Shown one piece after another: positions 1 through 5,180 of a stretch of DNA of 5,180 nucleotides (positions are counted from its first letter, which is position 1; each line of letters starts with the position of its first letter). Where the stretch lies: positions 1 to 5,180 of the forward strand of contig JASMAJ010000077.1 in the NCBI GenBank assembly GCA_030754395.1, in the 5' to 3' direction. The position numbers were made by a program, and so were the translations under genes. The notes under the pieces were generated by a model that was given only the letters and a program-made list of their open reading frames with translations, searched no databases and was not told the DNA's origin. This DNA is from Candidatus Thalassarchaeaceae archaeon (GTDB lineage: Archaea; Thermoplasmatota; Poseidoniia; Poseidoniales; Thalassarchaeaceae).

Positions 1-1168
1 GTGCTAACCACCGGCGCAAACCATTTCGCAGTGGCCATATAACTAACATAACCATACCAAAGGTTTGCATCTCATCCCTAAGTTGATTTCGAGCAGCATC
101 ACGCCCGATTAGAGATCTGTGTTGATTGACCCAATTTGAGCGATTAGCCATAAATTTCAGAACTTTGTGAGAATGAGAATCAGATAATGCCCGTACTGGT
201 CCTTGGGCTGCACGCAACTCATTAACATCAGCAGATGGCAACAATGCTAGAGTTCCGCAAATGGAAGAGACTGAATGAGCTAGGACACTCTTTGGTACAT
301 CGAGGCGTTCGTCGGCAGAGACTGCCGAAAGGGCCTCACTGTGTAGCAATTGTGTATCACGGAGTACTCTCCATGGTGCTACATTATCAAGCCAATTGGT
401 AGTGTCCCTTGTAGGTTTCACTCCTAATCCGTCTAGTGTAGTTTGGCCCTTAGAAGATCGAATTAATTTCCTCAACATATAACGCTCTATTGACTCAGTT
501 TGGACATTGAGTGGTTCAGGGCGTGAATGTAGGAACTTGCGAACATGTAACGTCAATTTGCGTCGAAATTCCTTCACAGTAGATTCATTCGACACAGGGC
601 CGATTATTGCCCCCATATCGAAGGGGATAGGCATCTCAATCTCACCGGAGAGCAATGATGCATACCCTGATCTGATAGCTTTCTGAAGTTCTGTGGTCTC
701 AAAATATTCTTCCTTCTCAGATAGCATCCTCAATGTTCCAGACTTAATTCTCTTTATCGCCACCTCTGGATCACAATCAACCCAGATGCACAAATCAGGT
801 ACTAGAGCTGCTGAATTTATCTGAGCAACTCGGTCAACTCCCAAACCACCAACCACACCTTGATAGACGAGTGAAGAGTGAACATTTCTCTCGCTAACTA
901 CTATTCTTCCTTCTTCTAATCGAGGAAGTATCCAACCATGCGAATGGTCAACACGGTCTGCTGCAAATAAACCGGCTTCCTGTTCAGGAGTATGTGTTTG
1001 TTGGCGTACTGAATCAATAGCTAATCTACCTAGAGGATGGTCACGTCTTGGTTCCCCAGTGACATCCACAGAGGTGAAACAGAATTCTCTCTCAAGGACC
1101 TCTGCAACTATCTTTGTTGCTAACCCCTTCCCAGAGCCATCTCCACCTTCAATGGTGATTAGATACAT
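1..1168 (-). CDS. tmk: Thymidylate kinase (dTMP kinase) family protein with long C-terminal extension, partial at left edge
   Basis: Reading leftward from ATG at 1168 there are 389 codons without a stop, so the gene is cut by the left edge. The first ~215 residues look like dTMP kinase, which phosphorylates dTMP to dTDP with ATP in the cytoplasm. The P-loop is EGGDGSGKG (residues 7-15). TGEP-RRDHPLGRL (37-49) matches the family's T-REP-PLG stretch. VVSERNVHSSLVYQG (90-104) matches the DR-Y..S..AYQ signature with D to E and Y to N. PDLCIWVDCDPEVA (124-137) is the usual strand after the signature, and a charged lid-like stretch (140-160) follows. Oddities: the P-loop Ser/Thr after Lys14 is Gly15, and Leu16 follows. 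From ~216 onward at least 170 mostly helical residues have no domain I recognise, although ordinary dTMP kinases end near 200-215. The ATG directly abuts the upstream stop, with AGGTGAT just before it. It is the last gene seen of a three-gene operon. The family call is firm; the true substrate is less sure. Confidence 0.85.
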   Translation of the reverse strand, partial: MYLITIEGGDGSGKGLATKIVAEVLEREFCFTSVDVTGEPRRDHPLGRLAIDSVRQQTHTPEQEAGLFAADRVDHSHGWILPRLEEGRIVVSERNVHSSLVYQGVVGGLGVDRVAQINSAALVPDLCIWVDCDPEVAIKRIKSGTLRMLSEKEEYFETTELQKAIRSGYASLLSGEIEMPIPFDMGAIIGPVSNESTVKEFRRKLTLHVRKFLHSRPEPLNVQTESIERYMLRKLIRSSKGQTTLDGLGVKPTRDTTNWLDNVAPWRVLRDTQLLHSEALSAVSADERLDVPKSVLAHSVSSICGTLALLPSADVNELRAAQGPVRALSDSHSHKVLKFMANRSNWVNQHRSLIGRDAARNQLRDEMQTFGMVMLVIWPLRNGLRRWLA

Positions 1169-1918
1169 TCAATCACCTAAGGCGCCGTCTGAAAATCCAA
1201 ATTGGTCTCTAGTAAGATAAGCCAGAGACATTCCAATAAGTATGAAAAGAGGGCCGATGAACATCAGCCCTTGGCTCCATAACCCAAGGTATGCTAGGAA
1301 TTGAGTCCGAAAATGGCTCTTTCCATTGTATGCCTCTACTCCTCCAAAGAGACCTGCAATTCCGGCTAGAAGTGTCAATGATCCAATTATTGTCGTAATA
1401 AGAACGGAATCCTTTAGATGGCTTTCTCCACGCATATCCACCTCATTAACACCTTCTCCTTCAGTTAGAGTGATAATAATCTGAGCATGATCTCCGGGAA
1501 TAATAAGCACTCTTTCAGTGATATAGCCTGATTGTTCAACAATAACTACTGAAGATTCACGAGCAACTTCAGTAATTGCAAAACGACCACCTGAATCAGT
1601 AACTGAGGAACCTATCTGTTCGCCATTTTCATTCTCCAATATCACAGTGACTCCTTCCATCGCGTCGCCACCAGAACTATTGTCGATAATTGCAGAATAC
1701 ACACCACCATCTACATCGGCCAAACCTTCGGAGGAGTCTGTCTGATCGCTTAACACATCACCGATATCTGCTGTAATATGTAGACTTCCGGTGATTACTC
1801 CAAGGAAACTTCCTAGAATGATAAGTATAGCGCCAGCAACTCGAGTTGCTGGGTCTACAGAGAGGTCTTCAAGCCACCATTCGAAACGAGTTCTACGGGA
1901 TTCATCATCTCCTGACAT
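1169..1918 (-). CDS. Three-helix membrane protein with extracytoplasmic carboxypeptidase-regulatory-like domain
   Basis: The 249-residue protein starts with a charged cytoplasmic tail (1-27, with Arg 8, 9 and 11). A first hydrophobic helix spans about 28-48. A soluble domain occupies about 50-168, then helices at about 171-193 and 207-235. With a basic N-terminus inside, the soluble domain lies outside the cell. Residues ~70-152 have the CarboxypepD_reg / transthyretin-like pattern: GGVYSAI, then EGVTVILENENGEQIG, VTDSGGRFAIT, VVIVEQSGY and IIITL. This is a small beta-sandwich common in secreted and surface proteins and generally non-catalytic. I see no catalytic motif, and the function is unknown; display, binding or scaffolding are possibilities. 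It begins 12 bases after the glutaminyl cyclotransferase stop, behind two GGAG motifs, and its stop touches the kinase start. It is therefore the middle gene of an operon. Gene call strong; role unassigned. Confidence 0.9.
   Translation of the reverse strand: MSGDDESRRTRFEWWLEDLSVDPATRVAGAILIILGSFLGVITGSLHITADIGDVLSDQTDSSEGLADVDGGVYSAIIDNSSGGDAMEGVTVILENENGEQIGSSVTDSGGRFAITEVARESSVVIVEQSGYITERVLIIPGDHAQIIITLTEGEGVNEVDMRGESHLKDSVLITTIIGSLTLLAGIAGLFGGVEAYNGKSHFRTQFLAYLGLWSQGLMFIGPLFILIGMSLAYLTRDQFGFSDGALGD
1172..1178 (-). promoter_or_regulatory. Shine-Dalgarno site for the thymidylate kinase gene
   Basis: On the minus strand AGGTGAT is read here, a seven-base match to the complement of the 16S rRNA 3' end. 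It ends three bases before the ATG at 1168. The site overlaps the last sense codons (Leu-Gly-Asp) of the preceding membrane-protein gene, whose TGA directly touches the ATG. The arrangement supports the chosen start and suggests that translation of the two genes is coupled. Confidence 0.7.
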
Positions 1919-1921
1919 ACT

Positions 1922-1930
1922 CTCCGCTCC
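1922..1930 (-). promoter_or_regulatory. Tandem GGAG Shine-Dalgarno motifs for the membrane-protein gene
   Basis: The minus strand reads GGAGCGGAG in the 12-base gap between the cyclotransferase stop and the ATG at 1918. The upstream GGAG (1930-1927) is eight bases from the ATG, a usual distance. The second (1925-1922) is only three bases away. Its presence in so short a gap supports both the start choice and co-transcription with the cyclotransferase. Confidence 0.65.
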
Positions 1931-3007
1931 CTACTCCTCATCATTCCCTAAACGAGGAGGCTTCTGAGTTTGACGCTTCTTCAATGTCAAAACAAATACC
2001 AATAATAAAAGAAAGAGAAGAGAGAAATAACCTATTTTTGAATCGAAAAATGATTGATTTTGTGAATTAACTTCAAGAATTACCTGACAATTTCCATCTA
2101 GGTCCTCAAAATCAATACTAACTTCATAATAATTAGACCAATTCTTTCCAGTGATCCAGTATGTCTGTGACAGATTCTCAAGAATGATTTTTTCATTTCT
2201 AGGAGATACTGCAATTCCATTAAGAACTCCTGAACTTTCTAGTTCAAATTCAGTTCTTAGTTCACTAAAATCCACCTTTTGACAGACTTTTCCTGAATTT
2301 GTATTGATATGGTATAATGAATCATCATACCATCTGTTAGCAAGAACATAAGGACCATCTAAGCATTCCAATTCATTCCATCTATCCATGGGATTACCAA
2401 AGGCTATAATTTCAAGGATTTGAGATGAATTAGAAAAATTAGAGGTGTCATAATATTGGAGAGATGTAGAACCGTCTGAGAACCAAAATCCTTGATTAGA
2501 ACCAGCCATATTCGAACTTTGTGAACTGCATAACCCCCATCCATCTCCAGCATAAGTAAAATTCTCCAATGGCTCCAATGTACTCAAATTATAGATAAAT
2601 CCAATCTGTTCTTTCCATGTAAGTTGGTATATTTCACAAGTTGATTTGGTGGCATTGAAATTAGGTTTATTTTCTTGATCACAGTGAATTGTCAAACCTT
2701 CTCCAAAGTGCTCTTCAGAAAGGTTCCACTGCAACTCTACCTCACCTGTGCTCATATTGACTATTCTAACACTGGATTCACCATATAGTCCAGTACTCTC
2801 ATAGAATTTACCATCATAGATTTCTAACCCTTGTGTGAACGCATTAGAATCATGAGGAATAATCGATATAATATCAAATGAAACTTCTTTCACTTCTGAA
2901 ACATTATCAGATTCATCTTGGGCGCTGAAAATAGGAGAATAAACAGATGAGAGAAATATCGAAACTAGGATTATTTGTGATATCTTTGATGAACTTCTAC
3001 GGTGCAT
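1931..3007 (-). CDS. Glutaminyl-peptide cyclotransferase, plant/bacterial beta-propeller type, secreted and membrane-anchored
   Basis: This enzyme family converts N-terminal glutamine (slowly, glutamate) of peptides to pyroglutamate, releasing ammonia. From ATG at 3007 the protein has 358 residues. Residues 1-29 form a signal peptide (HRRSSSK, then a hydrophobic run to FSA). The glutamine-cyclotransferase domain covers ~42-298 with its hallmark segments: FTQGL (57-61), ESTGLYG (70-76), FGEGLT (101-106), QLTWK (128-132), GWGL (156-159), SDGSTSLQYYD (177-187), NELECLDG (211-218), ANRWYDDSLY (223-232), LNGIA (262-266), TGKNWSNYYEV (286-296). The aromatic, Gln, Glu, Asn and Lys residues that line the pocket in papaya-type enzymes, as I recall them, all appear kept. 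A C-terminal helix (~326-342) followed by KKR anchors it with the propeller outside. Unusual: a Cys109-Cys124 bracketed insertion and about eleven N-x-S/T sequons. An in-frame ATG at 3052 would add 15 residues before the signal peptide; I prefer 3007 because it gives a normal signal sequence. First gene of the leftward operon. Confidence 0.93.
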   Translation of the reverse strand: MHRRSSSKISQIILVSIFLSSVYSPIFSAQDESDNVSEVKEVSFDIISIIPHDSNAFTQGLEIYDGKFYESTGLYGESSVRIVNMSTGEVELQWNLSEEHFGEGLTIHCDQENKPNFNATKSTCEIYQLTWKEQIGFIYNLSTLEPLENFTYAGDGWGLCSSQSSNMAGSNQGFWFSDGSTSLQYYDTSNFSNSSQILEIIAFGNPMDRWNELECLDGPYVLANRWYDDSLYHINTNSGKVCQKVDFSELRTEFELESSGVLNGIAVSPRNEKIILENLSQTYWITGKNWSNYYEVSIDFEDLDGNCQVILEVNSQNQSFFDSKIGYFSLLFLLLLVFVLTLKKRQTQKPPRLGNDEE

Positions 3008-3013
3008 TATGTT

Positions 3014-3030
3014 TCGGCCCTTCGGGCCGA
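3014..3030. repeat. Perfect GC-rich inverted repeat (7-bp stem, 3-base loop)
   Basis: TCGGCCC, a TTC loop, then GGGCCGA: seven perfect pairs, six of them G-C, in surroundings that are otherwise AT-leaning. In the leftward mRNA it would form a stem with a GAA loop ending six bases before the ATG at 3007, where no Shine-Dalgarno motif is visible. It may be a translational control hairpin, a protein-binding palindrome in a divergent promoter, or a copy of a dispersed genomic repeat. If translation instead began at 3052 it would be coding. Confidence 0.7.
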
Positions 3031-3056
3031 CCGTGTCCGAACAGTGCTCCATCGAA

Positions 3057-3063
3057 GTTAAAG
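3057..3063. promoter_or_regulatory. Weak TATA-like candidate in the divergent promoter region
   Basis: GTTAAAG is the most AT-rich short run in the intergenic stretch. It lies about 50 bases from both start codons, consistent with short leaders in each direction. It is a poor match to the archaeal TATA box and has no convincing BRE beside it, so this is only a candidate. Confidence 0.2.
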
Positions 3064-3098
3064 GGAGTTGGAGTAGGGCTTGAACCTGTCTTCTTCAT

Positions 3099-3105
3099 GG
3101 AGTGA
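3099..3105 (+). promoter_or_regulatory. Shine-Dalgarno-like site for the metalloprotease gene
   Basis: GGAGTGA ends six bases before the ATG at 3112. It matches GGAGGTGA less one G. The TGA within it is an in-frame stop at 3103-3105, which rules out any start farther upstream and so fixes 3112 as the first possible ATG of this gene. Confidence 0.6.
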
Positions 3106-3111
3106 CTCGTC

Positions 3112-5180
3112 ATGGCCTTATTCAGACGCACCACCTCATCAACAACTCCGTTGTTGTTAGTCATGTTGATGATTGGAGCATCATTGACACCGATGGTTTC
3201 CGCAGAAAACAATGGGGATAGCAATGAAGATACAACCTTCATGGGAGACCTTTCCAACTTTAACCCAGAGAATGATGGGCATGAATACATCTACAACGAT
3301 GGAGACAATCCGATATATTCTGCTTTCGGATATCTAAAACAACAATGGGTAGAAAATGGAAGTCCGAATGTAATTTTCCCATTTACAGAGGAATTTCAAA
3401 GTTCGAGGGGGGCTGTAAGAAACTGCAGTGAACAGTGGTCTGTTGGGGATACTGATACATTTAGCACATCTAGCGGAGTCGTTACAGCTACCATACAAAA
3501 AATTTCAACTAATTCAGCCATTTTTGTTGAAGATGGAACAATTATTTCATCTACGACTCTCAACGATATTACTCTAACATGGGAGACTACAATTTACCCT
3601 ACCGACTCCAACTATTTCGGTACAGCTCCCGATGTGGATAATAATTGTCAAATTGAAATACTGATTTTTGATATTGATAATGCAGGAGGTATAGGTGGTT
3701 ATTTTGATCCTAATGTGGCAAGTCAGCGAGAAACTCTATTCATCGACTCTTCTGATCTTAGTTGGAGAAATACAATCCTTTCTCATGAGTTTGAGCATCT
3801 TCTACACAATGCTCGAGATCCTTTCGAATACCTTTGGATTGACGAGGGAGCAGCAGATATGGCCGCTTACTTATGCTTCGGAGTAACTGACACTCTAGCA
3901 GTTCACGCCAGTGAATGGTCACAGAACACAGAGATGGGTGTTCGATGGTGGAATCAACGGATTGCAGACTATGGTGGTGGATTCATGTTCTTGATGTATC
4001 TAACAGATAAATTAGGAGGAGCTAATGCGATTTCTCGTTTGGTAGCAGATGCATCTACTGGCGGTTCAGGCATTGAAAACCTAGCACGGAATCCAGAACC
4101 AGGATCTACTATGATTGGTACTACAATGTCAGATATATTTGCAAATTTTACTGCGGCAGTGACTCTAGATAGTTACCAAGGTGCCTTTGGTTTTGATAAT
4201 ATTGACATGTCAGGAGCATGTGTTTCAGGACTAATTTGTCGAGCACAACTTAGTGGTTACAATGATCAGTGGCACAACACCTGGACTAGTCCTACGCACG
4301 AATTAGAAGGATGGGGGATGCGCTCCTACAACTTTGCAAGTGGCTCAGGCGCTCCTCTAAATCTAATGGTGCAATCAACACAATTTGGGATTTCTGGAAC
4401 TGTCTTAGCGAAGGATTCAGCAACAGGAGCATGGTCTATGTCGCGTTTAAGAATCGATGACGGAACGGGAGTGGGTACTAGTCTAGTATATGGCTTCGGT
4501 AACACAACAAGTGACGTTTGGGTTTTTGTTTGGTATGAATCTGCAATAGAGGATTGTAATTACGCAGAGTGTGGGACTTATCCAACAACAGACATTACAG
4601 TTCTTGCTGAATTAATCACAGAACCTGCTGAAGTCGACATTATCTCTACTGTATTATTTGATAGAGATGATAACAGCTTAGATGATAGTATAATTATAGA
4701 AACTGAGGTCATATCAAATGCATATTTTGAAATCGTTGAATTAACATTTGAGGCTTTCCTTAACAACACTCTGGAAGACTCCATTAACTTCAACATCCCT
4801 GCAGGAGGTAGTATTTCTACAGTAAATCAAATTTGGTTTACTCCACATCAAAGTGGTGACTGGACATTTGGAGTAAGAATTAGAGATGCAACTGGAGAAG
4901 TAACTGATTCGGCCTTTACTCTTCCAATTCAATTAGCGAACTTAGAACCCAAATCAACAGGTTCAATATCAACACCAATCACTCAGACATGGCTCCCTGT
5001 CAATTTCTTTGGTGCAGGATATGATACTTGGGGATTCAGTCAAGAAAATGGTAGTTTCAGACATAATGATACTCCTGTATCTTATCACTGGAGTATTGGT
5101 GAAGATATTGTATCAGGACTGAAGAATCCAATTCATTCGTTTTCACAACAAGGAATTTACAACATCAGCCTATTAGTTCT
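3112..5180 (+). CDS. Secreted HExxH zinc metalloprotease (M30/hyicolysin-like) with Ig-like and PKD-like domains, partial at right edge
   Basis: Open from ATG 3112 to the right edge (689 codons, no stop), so partial. Residues 1-31 are a signal peptide (basic MALFRR, hydrophobic 14-25, then MVSA before Glu32). The catalytic part is ~60-360. HEFEH at 225-229 supplies two zinc histidines and the general base Glu226. WIDEGAAD at 242-249 supplies a likely third ligand, Glu245, sixteen residues on. DYGGGFMFLMYLTDKLGG (286-303) is the helix that typically follows in this group. This layout resembles the M30 hyicolysin-like secreted proteases (family knowledge), although HEFEH has Glu where HEFQH is usual. 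After it come a beta-rich stretch (~375-505), an Ig-like segment (~505-610) with a calcium-loop-like DRDDNSLDD at 517-525, and the start of a PKD-like domain (~655-689: PVSYHWSIG, NPIHSFSQQGIYNISL). Close cysteine pairs 370/376 and 482/487 suggest disulfides. Likely degrades extracellular protein or is displayed at the surface. Divergent from the cyclotransferase operon. Confidence 0.9.
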   Translation, partial: MALFRRTTSSTTPLLLVMLMIGASLTPMVSAENNGDSNEDTTFMGDLSNFNPENDGHEYIYNDGDNPIYSAFGYLKQQWVENGSPNVIFPFTEEFQSSRGAVRNCSEQWSVGDTDTFSTSSGVVTATIQKISTNSAIFVEDGTIISSTTLNDITLTWETTIYPTDSNYFGTAPDVDNNCQIEILIFDIDNAGGIGGYFDPNVASQRETLFIDSSDLSWRNTILSHEFEHLLHNARDPFEYLWIDEGAADMAAYLCFGVTDTLAVHASEWSQNTEMGVRWWNQRIADYGGGFMFLMYLTDKLGGANAISRLVADASTGGSGIENLARNPEPGSTMIGTTMSDIFANFTAAVTLDSYQGAFGFDNIDMSGACVSGLICRAQLSGYNDQWHNTWTSPTHELEGWGMRSYNFASGSGAPLNLMVQSTQFGISGTVLAKDSATGAWSMSRLRIDDGTGVGTSLVYGFGNTTSDVWVFVWYESAIEDCNYAECGTYPTTDITVLAELITEPAEVDIISTVLFDRDDNSLDDSIIIETEVISNAYFEIVELTFEAFLNNTLEDSINFNIPAGGSISTVNQIWFTPHQSGDWTFGVRIRDATGEVTDSAFTLPIQLANLEPKSTGSISTPITQTWLPVNFFGAGYDTWGFSQENGSFRHNDTPVSYHWSIGEDIVSGLKNPIHSFSQQGIYNISLLV
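5074..5180 (+). other. PKD-like domain start within the metalloprotease, cut by the window edge
   Basis: Residues 655-689 read PVSYHWSIG followed by NPIHSFSQQGIYNISL. This fits the PKD pattern of a Y-x-W-x-x-G strand and an N-P-x-H-x-(Y/F)-x-x-x-G-x-Y-x-x-x-L closing pair of strands. The usual GDG after the first strand is GED here. PKD domains in secreted proteases usually aid substrate binding or act as stalks; more copies may follow beyond the edge. Confidence 0.65.

Larger units (their letters stand above)
3008..3111. promoter_or_regulatory. Divergent intergenic region between the cyclotransferase and metalloprotease genes
   Basis: The 104 bases separate two genes pointing away from each other, so promoters for both directions should lie here or overlap the gene starts. 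The stretch holds a perfect GC-rich hairpin (3014-3030), a weak AT-rich GTTAAAG around 3057-3063 that is the only TATA-like candidate, and a GGAGTGA ribosome-binding site near the right end. The TATA-like motif would place starts about 25 bases away, near 3035 for the leftward gene and 3085 for the rightward gene. This placement is inference. Confidence 0.5.

Noticed and set aside
1846..2070. A 74-codon plus-strand reading frame
   Set aside because: It is antisense to the well-supported junction of the cyclotransferase and membrane-protein genes, and its product has low-complexity composition without motifs.
3014..3030. The GC-rich hairpin as a transcription terminator
   Set aside because: It sits between the starts of two divergent genes, has no following T-run, and hairpin terminators are not typical for archaea.
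3097..3105. ATG at 3097 as a start for the protease
   Set aside because: It is out of frame and reaches a TGA after two codons; the first usable in-frame ATG is 3112.
2997..3290. A 97-codon minus-strand reading frame across the intergenic region and the start of the protease gene
   Set aside because: It lies antisense to the signal peptide and start of a well-supported protease gene, overlaps the start of the cyclotransferase, and has no recognisable domain; a chance frame.
3695..3886. A 63-codon plus-strand frame inside the metalloprotease
   Set aside because: It overlaps the HExxH region, which is clearly read in another frame.
4578..4932. Two short minus-strand frames opposite the protease tail
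   Set aside because: Both are antisense to continuous Ig-like coding sequence, overlap each other and show no domain.

Overview
The window looks like a piece of a planktonic archaeal genome, most plausibly a marine Euryarchaeote of the Marine Group II (Poseidoniales) kind. The reasons are moderate and AT-leaning base composition, tight gene packing, a plant-type glutaminyl cyclotransferase with a C-terminal membrane anchor, a large secreted metalloprotease with Ig/PKD-like tail domains, and Shine-Dalgarno sites of the GGAG / AGGTGAT kind. This assignment is inference (about 0.6). No rRNA or single-copy phylogenetic marker is complete here.

There are four genes in two divergent units that meet at a 104-base intergenic stretch (3008-3111). 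Leftward (minus strand), in transcription order: a secreted, membrane-anchored glutaminyl cyclotransferase (3007 to 1931); after 12 bases a three-helix membrane protein with an extracytoplasmic carboxypeptidase-regulatory-like beta domain (1918 to 1169); then, directly abutting (TGA followed at once by ATG), a thymidylate-kinase-family protein with a long uncharacterised C-terminal extension that runs off the left edge (1168 to below 1). Spacing and Shine-Dalgarno positions indicate one operon. Rightward (plus strand): a secreted HExxH zinc metalloprotease resembling the M30/hyicolysin group, from 3112 past the right edge, with Ig-like and PKD-like domains behind the catalytic part. The first and last genes are open at the window edges and therefore partial.

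The unifying theme, apart from the kinase, is the outer face of the cell. One enzyme caps N-terminal glutamine as pyroglutamate, one membrane protein displays a small beta-sandwich, and one is a large exoprotease. The predicted signal-peptidase products of the cyclotransferase and the protease could begin with Gln and Glu respectively, which are the residues a glutaminyl cyclase acts on. A link between them is a testable inference, not something the sequence proves. The intergenic region contains a perfect GC-rich hairpin (3014-3030) that could lie in the 5' leader of the cyclotransferase mRNA. I saw no tRNA, rRNA, CRISPR array, insertion sequence or long repeat in the window.
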